From Sphingosinicella sp. CPCC 101087 (GTDB lineage: Bacteria; Pseudomonadota; Alphaproteobacteria; Sphingomonadales; Sphingomonadaceae), in the NCBI RefSeq assembly GCF_004151485.1, contig NZ_SBFF01000008.1, positions 229,298 through 293,297 of the forward strand: a stretch of 64,000 bases of DNA. Reading direction: 5' to 3'. Below are positions 1 to 7,915 of this stretch, in pieces. A program made the translations under genes and the position numbers. Every line of letters begins with the position of its first letter. Positions within the stretch are counted from its first letter, which is position 1. Under the pieces are notes generated by a model, which was given only the letters and a program-made list of their open reading frames with translations, made no database searches and had not been told where the DNA came from.

Positions 1-499
1 TCTGGCGCCAATCGTCGAGACTCACCCGCATGACGACCCGCTCGCCATGCGCGCGAGCCATTTCGAGGAGCGCGGATTCGAACCGCCGCATCGGGCGCAT
101 GGCATTGGTGAGAACGAGCAGGTCGAAACCGCGCGCCAGCGCCGCACCCATCATCGGCACCATCTCGCGGTTCATGAAGGGCTCGCCGCCGGTGAAGCCG
201 ATCGTCCGCGTGCCATGGGCGCCCGCCTCGTCGAAATAGGCCTCGGCCTCGGCCAGGCGCAGATAGACCAAGGCGTCGTTCGTGGGCGAGCTTTCGATAT
301 AGCAGGTCCGGCAGGCGAGATTGCACAATGTGCCGGTGTTGATCCAGAGAGTGTCGAGCCGCTCGATCGCGACCGTCGCCCTTTTCTCGCCACCGGCGGT
401 CAGGGCGGGATTGCGGAACTTGGCCGGGTCGAGCGGCCGCGCGTCCGCCACTTCAAAAGGTGACGGCGGGGCGGCGGGCATGTCCATCGCGCTCAGCAT
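1..499 (-). CDS. Radical SAM protein (partial, C-terminus beyond left edge)
   Basis: The minus-strand frame stays open from the ATG at 499 to the window edge (about 166 codons). The translation contains CNLACRTC at about residues 62-69, the CxxxCxxC pattern that binds the 4Fe-4S cluster of radical SAM enzymes. It is followed by YIESSPTND and, about 35 residues later, the SAM-contacting FTGGEPF segment. ATGs at 487 and 481 are alternative starts, and none has a clear Shine-Dalgarno sequence. The start lies 6 bases after the msrA stop, so the gene is probably the third cistron of msrB-msrA-radical SAM. The substrate cannot be told from this part. It is not the ArsS type as I know it, because the residues around the cysteines differ. 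Confidence 0.85.
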   Translation of the reverse strand, partial: MLSAMDMPAAPPSPFEVADARPLDPAKFRNPALTAGGEKRATVAIERLDTLWINTGTLCNLACRTCYIESSPTNDALVYLRLAEAEAYFDEAGAHGTRTIGFTGGEPFMNREMVPMMGAALARGFDLLVLTNAMRPMRRFESALLEMARAHGERVVMRVSLDDWRQ

Positions 500-505
500 A
501 AGCGG

Positions 506-1132
506 TCAGCGCGCCCCGCTCCACACCTCTTGGAGGCGGGCGTCCCGACCGCAATTCCAGCGGTAGAAGCGGTAGCGGACCGGATTGCGGCGATAATAAT
601 CCTGATGATAGGCCTCGGCGCGATAGAAGATTCCGCGCGGAAGGATCTCGGTCTCGATCGCCTTTCCGAGCTGCCGCGCGACACGCGCCTTCACCGCTTC
701 GGCGATCCGGCGCTCGGCGGCATTGGCGACGAAAATGGCGGAACGATATTGATCGCCGCGATCGCAGAACTGACCGCCCCCGTCGAGCGGGTCGATCGTC
801 CGGAAGAATCGTTCGACCAGCGTCGCATAGCTCACCTGCGCCGGATCGTAGACGACCCGCACCGCCTCGATGTGGCCGGTATTGCCGGCCGAGACCTGCT
901 GGTAGGTGGGGTTGGGGACCCTTCCTCCGATATAGCCGGACAATGTTCCGGTGACGCCGGGAACATGATCGAAATCGCTCTCGGTGCACCAGAAGCAGCC
1001 GCCGGCGAAAACGGCGGTGGCAGTCCGCGCGGACCGCGGCGATCCAGTACGATCCGCACCCTGGGTCGCCACGACGGCGGCGGCCGCAACGCCTGCGACC
1101 AGCAGCAGCAGGAGGGCCAGCAACCGGCGCAT
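506..1132 (-). CDS. msrA: Peptide-methionine (S)-S-oxide reductase MsrA, exported
   Basis: The 208-residue product reduces the S epimer of methionine sulfoxide. It carries the active-site motif GCFWCTE, followed by YIGG, the NPTYQQVSAGNTGH region (family pattern PxYxxVxxGxTGH) and a C-terminal YHQDYY segment. The first 25 residues (MRRLLALLLLLVAG...) form a hydrophobic signal peptide or anchor, so the enzyme is probably periplasmic. I chose the start at 1132 because the longer upstream frame overlaps msrB and adds a sequence unlike MsrA. The msrB stop is only 2 bases upstream, so the genes are coupled. Downstream lies the radical SAM gene. Confidence 0.95.
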   Translation of the reverse strand: MRRLLALLLLLVAGVAAAAVVATQGADRTGSPRSARTATAVFAGGCFWCTESDFDHVPGVTGTLSGYIGGRVPNPTYQQVSAGNTGHIEAVRVVYDPAQVSYATLVERFFRTIDPLDGGGQFCDRGDQYRSAIFVANAAERRIAEAVKARVARQLGKAIETEILPRGIFYRAEAYHQDYYRRNPVRYRFYRWNCGRDARLQEVWSGAR

Positions 1133-1134
1133 CG

Positions 1135-1632
1135 TCAACTGCCTGCCGGCGCGAATTTCAGCGCGACGCCGTTGATGCACCAGCGCTGGCCGGTCGGCGG
1201 CGGGCCATCGTCGAAGACGTGTCCGAGATGACCGCCGCAACGCCGGCAATGTGCCTCTGTACGAAGGAACACCAGGGACCGGTCCGGCCGGGTGCGGACC
1301 GCTCGTGCGATCGGACGCGTGAAGCTGGGCCATCCGGTGCCGCTGTCGAACTTGTCCTGGGAGCGGAAGACCGGCAGGTCACAGCCCGCACACAGGAAGG
1401 TACCGCGACGACGTTCCGCATCGAGCGGGCTGGTCCCCGCGCGCTCGGTGCCTTTCTCCCGAAGCACCCGATATTGCTGCGGCGTCAGCCGGCGACGCCA
1501 CTGGTCGGGAGTCAGATCGACCTCGAACGGCTCGGCGGCCGCTTCCGACCCGCGCCCGAACAGGAATCCCGCCAACCCCGCCACCGCGGCGGCTCCGGCA
1601 CCGCCCAACAAACCTCTCTTGCTCATCTTCAT
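1135..1632 (-). CDS. msrB: Peptide-methionine (R)-S-oxide reductase MsrB, exported
   Basis: The 165-residue product reduces the R epimer of methionine sulfoxide. It has two zinc CxxC pairs (CAGC and CRRC), GTGWPSF, GGHLGHVF and the catalytic block RWCINGVALKF, whose cysteine is the usual active-site residue. The N-terminus SKRGLLGG plus an alanine/glycine-rich hydrophobic stretch resembles a Tat-type signal with lysine-arginine, suggesting export. The start at 1632 has GGAGG at a good distance. The gene is first in msrB-msrA-radical SAM and lies divergent from the ECF sigma factor. The 59-base gap between them carries a sigma-F-like promoter pointing at msrB. Confidence 0.95.
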   Translation of the reverse strand: MKMSKRGLLGGAGAAAVAGLAGFLFGRGSEAAAEPFEVDLTPDQWRRRLTPQQYRVLREKGTERAGTSPLDAERRRGTFLCAGCDLPVFRSQDKFDSGTGWPSFTRPIARAVRTRPDRSLVFLRTEAHCRRCGGHLGHVFDDGPPPTGQRWCINGVALKFAPAGS

Positions 1633-1655
1633 CGCCCGTGCCTCCTGTCCGCTAT

Positions 1656-1682
1656 TTCGGACGTAGCGGCTTTCAGGTTACA
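1656..1682 (-). promoter_or_regulatory. Putative sigma-F-type ECF promoter for msrB-msrA-radical SAM
   Basis: Read on the minus strand the site is TGTAACC, exactly 16 bases, then CGAA, ending 24 bases before the msrB start. This matches the promoter pattern I recall for Caulobacter sigma-F (TGTAACC-N16-CGAA). That sigma factor belongs to the NrsF-controlled group, as does the one encoded next door. The promoter points away from the sigma gene. Confidence 0.6.
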
Positions 1683-1691
1683 CCGGGTCGA

Positions 1692-2276
1692 ATGGGCGGC
1701 GAACCTGGCAATGGCGGCGAGAGCCAAATCCCCGACAGCTGGGAAGACCTCCTCGCCGCAGCTCAGGGCGGGGACCAGCGCGCCTACCGGACCTTCCTCA
1801 TGTCGATTCTGCCGTTCGTCCGCGCCGTGGCCCGTCGCCATAGCTGGTCCGATGACTCGGTCGAGGACATCGTCCAGGACAGCCTGCTGACCCTTCACCG
1901 GGTCCGCCATACCTACAGACCCGGACATCCGGTGAGGCCGTGGCTCGCCGCGATCACGACCCGGCGGGCCATCGATGCGGGCCGGCGGAGCGGACGAATC
2001 CAGGCGCGCGAGACTTCGGATCCTTCTGCCTATGAAACCTTCGCCGATCCCGCGGCGAACAGCGTAGAGGCGGCACAGGCGGCGGAGTCGGTCACGCGAA
2101 TGATGAATGAGCTGACGCCCAAGCAGAGGGAGGCGCTGGAGCTGGTGAAGCTCAAGGAATATTCGATGGCCGAGGCATCGGCCGCTTCGGGCCAATCGGT
2201 CGCCTCCCTGAAGGTGAATGTGCACCGGGCCATGCGGCGCCTGCGCAAAGGGCGCGAAGCGGAGGAAGAATCGTGA
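1692..2276 (+). CDS. ECF-family RNA polymerase sigma factor (sigma-F/NrsF group)
   Basis: A 194-residue sigma-70 family protein. Region 2 is at about residues 15-85 (DQRAYRTFL, then WSDDSVEDIVQDSLLTLHRV, and the PWLAAITTRRAID helix). Region 4 is at about 125-185 (LTPKQREALELVKLKEYSMAEASAASG with helix-turn-helix, ending in VHRAMRRLRKG). I prefer ATG 1692 to the GTG at 1638, because the extra 18 residues overlap the divergent promoter and are not sigma-like. The stop overlaps the next gene by 4 bases (GTGA), typical of sigma/anti-sigma pairs. Likely targets are this locus and the divergent msrBA operon, judging by the promoter match. Confidence 0.92.
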   Translation: MGGEPGNGGESQIPDSWEDLLAAAQGGDQRAYRTFLMSILPFVRAVARRHSWSDDSVEDIVQDSLLTLHRVRHTYRPGHPVRPWLAAITTRRAIDAGRRSGRIQARETSDPSAYETFADPAANSVEAAQAAESVTRMMNELTPKQREALELVKLKEYSMAEASAASGQSVASLKVNVHRAMRRLRKGREAEEES

Positions 2277-2929
2277 CCAGCCGGCCGACCGAGGCGCTGA
2301 TCGAATCGCTCGCCGCAGAAGCGGGGCCGGTCCGCCCGCTGGCGGCACCGCTGGCGCGGGCGACCCGGCTATTGCTCGCTCTTTCCCTCCTGTTCGCGGG
2401 CCTGATTGCGACTTTCGGCGATCCCGACGCCCTGGCCGCGCGTTTCGCGGAACGCGAACTGTTGATGGCCGCGGAGACGGCGGCGATGCTTGCCACCGGC
2501 GTGCTCGCGGTGCTCGGCGCCTTCGCCCTTGCGGTTCCGGGGGGCTCGCGCAAATGGCTGGCCGCCGCAGGCGCTGCGGCGCTGACCTGGCTGCTGCTGA
2601 GCAGCACCGGCTGCTTCGCGCTCGTTGCCGACCGCGGCGCGGACGGATGGAAGATGGACGGACATGCCGACTGCCTGCTCTTCATCGTAACGGCGGGCGC
2701 GGTGATCGGTGCGCCCTTGCTGTGGCTGCTGTCGCGAGCGCGGCCGATCGACCCCGCGCCGGTCGCGCTGCTCGGCGGCCTGGGCGCGGCGGCCCTATCC
2801 GCCTTCCTGCTGATCTTCTTCCATCCGTTCGCGGTGACCGTGCCGGATCTCGGCCTGCATCTCGCTGCGGTGCTGATCGTGATCACCGCCGCCGCTTTGC
2901 TTCGGCGCCGCGCGCTGCGTCCGGCCTGA
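2273..2929 (+). CDS. NrsF/DUF1109-type six-helix anti-sigma factor
   Basis: A 218-residue membrane protein with about six hydrophobic segments after a roughly 30-residue cytoplasmic N-terminus. This is the architecture of NrsF (DUF1109) anti-sigma factors that hold sigma-F-like ECF factors. Two cysteines, in SSTGCFAL and HADCLLF, lie near the ends of a short loop containing WKMDGHADC. In Caulobacter NrsF, paired cysteines are involved in sensing metal or oxidative stress, so these are candidate sensor residues. It starts with GTG overlapping the sigma stop, which implies translational coupling. Confidence 0.8.
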   Translation: MTSRPTEALIESLAAEAGPVRPLAAPLARATRLLLALSLLFAGLIATFGDPDALAARFAERELLMAAETAAMLATGVLAVLGAFALAVPGGSRKWLAAAGAAALTWLLLSSTGCFALVADRGADGWKMDGHADCLLFIVTAGAVIGAPLLWLLSRARPIDPAPVALLGGLGAAALSAFLLIFFHPFAVTVPDLGLHLAAVLIVITAAALLRRRALRPA

Positions 2930-2936
2930 TCTGCCG

Positions 2937-5081
2937 ATGCGAGGCGCAACTGCCGGCCGCCTGGTCCTGGCGCTCTTCGTCGCGGCTGTCTTCGTCGCCT
3001 TCTTCCTGCTCGACCTCGGCGACCGGATATCGTTCGACATGCTGAAGGCGCGCCGGAGCGAACTTGCCGGCCTGCTTGCGGAACATCCGCTCGTCGTGCC
3101 GGCCTTGTTCTTCCTCTTCTACGTCGCGGCCACCGCACTCTCGATTCCCGGCGCGGCCTTGCTGACGCTCGCGGCGGGCGCGATCTTCCATTTCTGGCTC
3201 GGGCTGGTCATCGTCTCCTTCGCCGCGACGACCGGCGCCAGTCTCGCCTTCCTGTCGTCGCGCTATCTGTTCCGCGACTGGGTGCAGCGACGTTTCGGGG
3301 CACGGCTGAAGGCGATCGATCGGGGAATCGCGCGCGACGGCCTGGTCTACCTGCTGGCCCTCAGGCTCAATCCGGCCGTCCCCTTCTTCCTCGTCAATCT
3401 CGGCATGGGGCTGACCCGGATGCCCCTGCCGAAATTCGCGCTGGTGAGCCAGATCGGCATGCTTCCGGCCACCGCCATCTACGTGAACGCGGGAACCGAG
3501 CTGGCGCAAATCCGCTCTCCTGGCGACATCGCATCGCCCGGCCTGATCGGATCGCTGGTGCTGCTCAGCCTGTTTCCGCTGGCCGGGCAATGGGCGGCCC
3601 GGTGGCTCAGGCGCCGCCGCATCTACAAGGGCTGGCGCCGGCCTCGCCGCTTCGACCGCAACCTGATCGTCATCGGCGCCGGCTCCGGCGGGCTCGTCAC
3701 TGCCTATATCGCCGCGGCCGTTCGGGCGAAGGTGACGCTGATCGAAGCCCGCAAGATGGGCGGCGACTGCCTGAACACCGGCTGCGTTCCCTCGAAGACG
3801 CTGATCCGGAGCGCCCGCGCCGCGCACGAAATCCGATCCGCCGCCCGCTTCGGCATCGCGGCGCAAGCGCCGCAGGTCGATTTCCCGGCGGTCATGCGGC
3901 GCATCGAGAAGGCCATTGCCGACATCGCACCGGCCGACAGCGCCGAGCGCTACACCTCACTCGGCGTGGACGTTCGCCTGGGCCATGGGCGGATTGTGGA
4001 TCCCTGGACCGTGGAGGTGAATGGCGCTCGGTTGACCACGGGGTCGATCGTGATCGCGGCGGGAGCCCTGCCGATCGTCCCCAACATCCCCGGAATAGCG
4101 GGATCGGGCTATTTGACGAGCGATACGCTATGGGAGGCGCTCGCGGCGCGCGAAACCCTGCCGCGGCGCCTCGCGATCCTGGGCGGCGGCCCGATCGGGG
4201 TCGAGCTGGCGCAGGCTTTCGCCCGGCTGGGATCGGACGTGACGATCGTCCAGTCGGGTCCGCGGCTCCTGCACAGGGAGGACGAAGACGTTGCGGAAGC
4301 GATCGCGAAAATCCTGAACTCGGAAGGCGTGACGATTCTTACCGGCCACGAAGCCATCCGGGTGGAGGGAAAGACGGTCGTCCTGCGTCCGTCCGGGGCG
4401 GAAGGCGAAGTCGCGCTGCCCTATGACGAGCTGGTCGTCGCCATCGGACGCAAGCCGCGCCTCGAAGGCTATGGGCTGGAGACGCTGGGGATCGACACCC
4501 AGGCGCCGCCGGACGTCAATCCCTGGCTGGAGACGGCTTATCCGAACATCGCCATGGTTGGAGACGTCGCCGGATCCTACCAGTTCACGCATGCCGCCTC
4601 GCACCAGGCCTGGCACGCGGCGGTCAACGCGCTGTTCGGCGGCTTCAAGCGCTTCCGCGTGGATTATTCGGTGCTGCCGCGGGTGACCTTCACCGATCCC
4701 GAGGTGGCGCAGGTCGGCCACAACGTGCAGAGCGCCCGCGCGGCAGGGGTTTCCCACGAGATCGTCCGCTTCCCGCTCGCGCATCTCGACCGCGCCGTCG
4801 CCGAGGGCGCCCGCGACGGCTGGGTGCAGGTTCTCGTCCGGCCGGGAGGCGATCGAATCCTCGGCGCGACCATCGTCGGCCACAATGCCGGCGAGCTCAT
4901 CGCCGAGATGGCGCTGGCGATGAAGCACCGGCTCGGCCTCGGGAAGCTGCTCGGCACCGTCCACGCCTATCCGACCATGGCGGAGGCGAACAAATATGCG
5001 GCTGGCACCTGGCGCCGCGCGCACCAGCCCCAACGGCTGCTGCGCTGGGCCGAATTCTATCATCGCTGGCGCCGGCGGTGA
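2937..5081 (+). CDS. TVP38/TMEM64 membrane domain fused to FAD-dependent pyridine nucleotide-disulfide oxidoreductase
   Basis: A 714-residue two-part protein. Residues 1-230 are a TVP38/TMEM64 (DedA-like) membrane domain with several helices and the conserved SIPGAALLTLAAGAIF segment. Residues 240-714 form a mercuric reductase/dihydrolipoamide dehydrogenase-like domain. It has FAD-binding GAGSGG (247-252), the redox disulfide CLNTGC (278-283) in GGDCLNTGCVPSKT, NAD-binding GGGPIGVE, the second FAD motif VGDVAG, and a C-terminal HAYPTMAE dimer segment. The usual C-terminal vicinal cysteines of MerA are absent, so mercuric reduction is unlikely. It starts 7 bases after the nrsF-like gene, so it is probably sigma-F controlled. 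The electron acceptor is unknown. Confidence 0.85.
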   Translation: MRGATAGRLVLALFVAAVFVAFFLLDLGDRISFDMLKARRSELAGLLAEHPLVVPALFFLFYVAATALSIPGAALLTLAAGAIFHFWLGLVIVSFAATTGASLAFLSSRYLFRDWVQRRFGARLKAIDRGIARDGLVYLLALRLNPAVPFFLVNLGMGLTRMPLPKFALVSQIGMLPATAIYVNAGTELAQIRSPGDIASPGLIGSLVLLSLFPLAGQWAARWLRRRRIYKGWRRPRRFDRNLIVIGAGSGGLVTAYIAAAVRAKVTLIEARKMGGDCLNTGCVPSKTLIRSARAAHEIRSAARFGIAAQAPQVDFPAVMRRIEKAIADIAPADSAERYTSLGVDVRLGHGRIVDPWTVEVNGARLTTGSIVIAAGALPIVPNIPGIAGSGYLTSDTLWEALAARETLPRRLAILGGGPIGVELAQAFARLGSDVTIVQSGPRLLHREDEDVAEAIAKILNSEGVTILTGHEAIRVEGKTVVLRPSGAEGEVALPYDELVVAIGRKPRLEGYGLETLGIDTQAPPDVNPWLETAYPNIAMVGDVAGSYQFTHAASHQAWHAAVNALFGGFKRFRVDYSVLPRVTFTDPEVAQVGHNVQSARAAGVSHEIVRFPLAHLDRAVAEGARDGWVQVLVRPGGDRILGATIVGHNAGELIAEMALAMKHRLGLGKLLGTVHAYPTMAEANKYAAGTWRRAHQPQRLLRWAEFYHRWRRR

Positions 5082-5662
5082 GGCCGACGAGGATCCTGGT
5101 CTTCGCCAAGGCGCCGGTGACGGGACGGGTGAAGACCCGGCTGATCCCCGCGCTCGGCGCCGAGGGCGCGGCGACGCTGGCGGCGGAGATGCTCGTCCGG
5201 ACGATCGGCGAAGCGATCGCAGCCGAGGCGGGCCTCGTCGAACTTTGCGGCGATCCCGATCCCGCAGGTCCCGAATGGGCGGGACGGCTTCCGCCCGGGA
5301 TCGCTTCGAGTGCGCAGGGCGAGGGCGATCTCGGTGCGCGGATGGCGCGGGCGGCGCGGCGGACGATCGAGCGCGGCGAGCGCGCCGTGCTGATCGGCAC
5401 CGACTGTCCCGATCTCGACCGGATGCGCCTGCGCCACGCGATCGCCTTCCTGGACGACCATGATGCGATCATTCACCCGACGCGGGACGGCGGCTATGCC
5501 CTGCTCGGCCTGGAGCGGTTCGATCCCTCCCTGTTCGCCGACATCGCCTGGAGCACGCCGGCCGTCGCCGAAGCGACTATGACCCGCATCCGAAGTCTCG
5601 GCTGGTCGCTCAAGGTGGGCGAGACCCTGTGCGACATAGACGAGCCGGCGGACCTTCTCTAA
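5078..5662 (+). CDS. TIGR04282-type glycosyltransferase (DUF2064)
   Basis: A 194-residue GT-A fold protein of the DUF2064 family, related to the cofactor guanylyl/nucleotidyl transferase fold. The N-terminal FAKAPVTGRVKTRLIPALG is the family's signature, followed by LIGTDCPDL (metal/nucleotide site) and HPTRDGGYALLGL. The GTG start overlaps the stop of the membrane-flavoprotein gene (GTGA), so the two are translated together. Such genes often lie near TVP38/TMEM64 or radical SAM genes in specialised modification clusters. The acceptor here is unknown. Confidence 0.85.
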   Translation: MRPTRILVFAKAPVTGRVKTRLIPALGAEGAATLAAEMLVRTIGEAIAAEAGLVELCGDPDPAGPEWAGRLPPGIASSAQGEGDLGARMARAARRTIERGERAVLIGTDCPDLDRMRLRHAIAFLDDHDAIIHPTRDGGYALLGLERFDPSLFADIAWSTPAVAEATMTRIRSLGWSLKVGETLCDIDEPADLL

Positions 5663-5673
5663 GCGCCCGGCCT

Positions 5674-6057
5674 ATGGAGACGTTGCCGCCTTACGCGATA
5701 TTCCTCGGCATCAGCAGGCGCCGGTCCGAGGAGGGCGAGACGCTCTTCGTCATGCCGTTCGCGGATGTGGTGCTAGGCCGACCGGGCTATCTCCATGGTG
5801 GAGCGATCGCAGGGCTGCTCGAATTCGCAGCGATCGGCGCGATCTACGACGCGCTCGGCACGACCGAGGAGGTGACCGTCAAGCCGATCAACGTCACCGT
5901 CAATTTCATGCGCGGCGGCACGCAGCACGACACGTTCGCGACGGCCACCATCACCCGGCTCGGCAACCGCGTCGCCAATGTCGAGGCCCATGCCTGGCAG
6001 CAGGACCGCGCCAAGCCGATCGCCGCGGCGCAGATGAACGTGCTGTTGAAGCGCTGA
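5674..6057 (+). CDS. PaaI-family hotdog-fold thioesterase
   Basis: A 127-residue hotdog-fold protein. The segment PGYLHGGAIAGLLEFAA holds the HGG motif of PaaI/YdiI thioesterases. It is followed by KPINVTVNFMRGG and a C-terminal VNVEAHAWQ-like strand, all typical of acyl-CoA thioesterases. ATG 5674 follows the glycosyltransferase stop by 11 bases, so it is probably the last gene of the sigma operon. The substrate acyl-CoA is unknown. A long hairpin follows 42 bases downstream. Confidence 0.8.
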   Translation: METLPPYAIFLGISRRRSEEGETLFVMPFADVVLGRPGYLHGGAIAGLLEFAAIGAIYDALGTTEEVTVKPINVTVNFMRGGTQHDTFATATITRLGNRVANVEAHAWQQDRAKPIAAAQMNVLLKR

Positions 6058-6098
6058 GCCGGGGAAGCCCTTCGGCGCGACGACGCTCCGCAAAAGGG

Positions 6099-6135
6099 AA
6101 TGCCGCGCCCCGCCAAATAGGCGAGGCGCGGCATT
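6099..6135 (-). terminator. Hairpin between convergent genes, terminator-like
   Basis: A perfect 11-bp stem, AATGCCGCGCC (6099-6109) and GGCGCGGCATT (6125-6135), with a 15-base loop. In the minus direction it is followed by TTCCCTTTTG. It lies between the stop codons of the thioesterase (+) and the small secreted protein (-), so it may stop transcripts from both sides. The T-run favours the minus strand. Confidence 0.6.
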
Positions 6136-6156
6136 CATGCGGACCTAGTCGAGTAT

Positions 6157-6432
6157 TTATTGAGGGTCCGGCTTGTCCGCGGCGTCGCTTTCGCCCTCCG
6201 GCCCGGTCTGATTGCTCTCCGGCTCCACCGGAGTATCGGCGTTGGAGTCCGTGCTCGTCGTGGTCGTCGTGGTCGTGCCCTGGTCGGCGGGTCCGGAAGC
6301 CGGCTTGTCCGCCTGCTCGGCGGTTCCGCCTTCTGCCTGTCCGCCGGCGGGTGCCGGAGTTGCGGAGTCCTGAGCAAGGGCCGGCGCGGCTGCGAAGGCC
6401 GTGGCGAGCAGAGTGACGATAACGCGTTTCAT
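6157..6432 (-). CDS. Small secreted low-complexity acidic protein
   Basis: A 91-residue product with a clear signal peptide (MKRVIVTLLATAFAAAPALAQ). The mature part is low in complexity: Pro/Ala/Gly/Glu-rich, a run of eight or more threonines, and an acidic tail rich in D, E and S. There is no recognisable domain. The start at 6432 has AGGAG upstream. Such proteins in this group of bacteria are usually periplasmic or envelope-associated and of unknown function. Confidence 0.6.
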   Translation of the reverse strand: MKRVIVTLLATAFAAAPALAQDSATPAPAGGQAEGGTAEQADKPASGPADQGTTTTTTTSTDSNADTPVEPESNQTGPEGESDAADKPDPQ

Positions 6433-6588
6433 GGCTTCTCCTGAGGGTCGTTTCGTGGATTTCCCCTGTTGCCGAAAGCCTAGCGTCCTGCCGGAAGCGC
6501 GTTCAATTGCGGGAGGCCGCACTTTGCGGTGGTTCGTTCCGTTTAAGCCACGCCGTATCGCAGGCGCCAGCGGTCCGGACCGCCGGGC

Positions 6589-7893
6589 TCAGCCTCGCGG
6601 CATCAATGCCTCGGCCGCGACGACCATCGCCTCGACGCCCGCGGTTACGGCCGGCTCGGGCTGGATCCGGAACAGCGGCGAGTGATGGCCCGGCGCCTCA
6701 TCGACCTCGTCGGGCGGGGTGCCGCCGACGGCGAAGTAGACGCCTTTGACGCCGCTTTCGGGCGTGACGAAATAGGCGAAATCCTCGGCGCCCATTCCGG
6801 TGCGAGGCTGCTCGAACAGTCGGTCCCGACCCATGGCGGCGGCGATCGCCTCGCGCACCCGCGCCGCTGTGGTGGGATCGTTGATCGTCGGCGGAGTTGT
6901 CTCCGTGGCGGAGCGGGTAACTACCGGCAGCCGGTCCTCCGGCACGCCGAGCGCCAGGGCGGTCCCCCGGGCCACCCGGTCTATCCCGTCCAGGAGCTGC
7001 GCGCGCACTTCGGGCGTGTCGGCGCGGACGGTCATCTGGAGCTCGACCTGTTCGGGAATGATGTTGCTCTTCACGCCGCCGTGGATCGAGCCGACGCTGA
7101 TCACCGCGCCTTCGAGCGGGGCGATGTCGCGGCCGACCATCGACTGAAGGGATATGACGATCTGCGCGGCGACGAGCACGGGGTCGACGCCCTGGTGCGG
7201 CGATGCGCCGTGGGTGCCGATGCCGCGGACGAGCATCGAGACGGAATCGGCGCTCGAATAAGCGATCGTGTCGGGGACCTCGATGCGCCCCGCCGGCATG
7301 TCGGCGGAGACGTGGAAGGCCAAAGCATATTCGGGCTTGGGAAAGCGGGTATAAAGCCCGTCCTCGACCATCGTCCGCGCGCCCGAGATCGTCTCCTCGG
7401 CGGGCTGCGCGATCAGAACGGCGGTGCCGGACCAAAGGCCGCGCCGGGCGATCAGCTGGCGCGCCGCGCCGACCAAGGCGGTGATGTGCACGTCGTGACC
7501 GCAGGCGTGCATGACCGGCTGCTCCACGCCGGCGGCGTCGACCTGGCGGGCGGTCGAGGCATTGGGAAGCCCGGATCGTTCCTCGAGCGGCAGCCCGTCC
7601 ATGTCTGCGCGCAACAGCACGGTCGGCCCCTCCCCGTTGCGCAGCACCGCCACGACGCCGGTGCCACCGACGCCCGTCGTCACCTCATAGCCGAGCGCGC
7701 GCAGCTCCTGCGCCATGCGCTCGGCGGTGCGGACCTCACGGCCCGAGAGTTCGGGGTTGCGGTGGAAATGGTCGAACAGCGCGCCGAGATTGTCGCGATA
7801 GTCACGCGCCACCGAGTCCCGCAGCGATCGATCCTGCGCCGCTGCCGGCATCGCCCAGGTCGCAAAAGCCGCGACCAACATCCACTTCCTCAT
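6589..7893 (-). CDS. Exported M20-family amidohydrolase (peptidase/aminoacylase)
   Basis: A 434-residue M20D-type metal hydrolase with a signal peptide (MRKWMLVAAFATWAMPAAAQ). Metal ligands are visible in LLRADMDGLPLEE, HACGHDVH, QPAEE and, near the C-terminus, GMGAEDFAYF. The dimerisation domain includes GIGTHGASPHQGVDPV. Members cleave N-acyl amino acids or indole-3-acetyl conjugates, and this periplasmic form probably acts on acylated amino acids or peptides. The start at 7893 has a strong GGAGGGGGG upstream. It follows an acyl-CoA dehydrogenase gene on the same strand by 22 bases. Confidence 0.85.
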   Translation of the reverse strand: MRKWMLVAAFATWAMPAAAQDRSLRDSVARDYRDNLGALFDHFHRNPELSGREVRTAERMAQELRALGYEVTTGVGGTGVVAVLRNGEGPTVLLRADMDGLPLEERSGLPNASTARQVDAAGVEQPVMHACGHDVHITALVGAARQLIARRGLWSGTAVLIAQPAEETISGARTMVEDGLYTRFPKPEYALAFHVSADMPAGRIEVPDTIAYSSADSVSMLVRGIGTHGASPHQGVDPVLVAAQIVISLQSMVGRDIAPLEGAVISVGSIHGGVKSNIIPEQVELQMTVRADTPEVRAQLLDGIDRVARGTALALGVPEDRLPVVTRSATETTPPTINDPTTAARVREAIAAAMGRDRLFEQPRTGMGAEDFAYFVTPESGVKGVYFAVGGTPPDEVDEAPGHHSPLFRIQPEPAVTAGVEAMVVAAEALMPRG

Positions 7894-7915
7894 ATGCTCC
7901 CCCCTCCTCGCGCCC

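Noticed and set aside
2937..5081. Mercuric reductase (merA)
   Set aside because: The redox motif matches, but the C-terminal vicinal cysteines and mer neighbours are missing and a TVP38 domain is fused instead.
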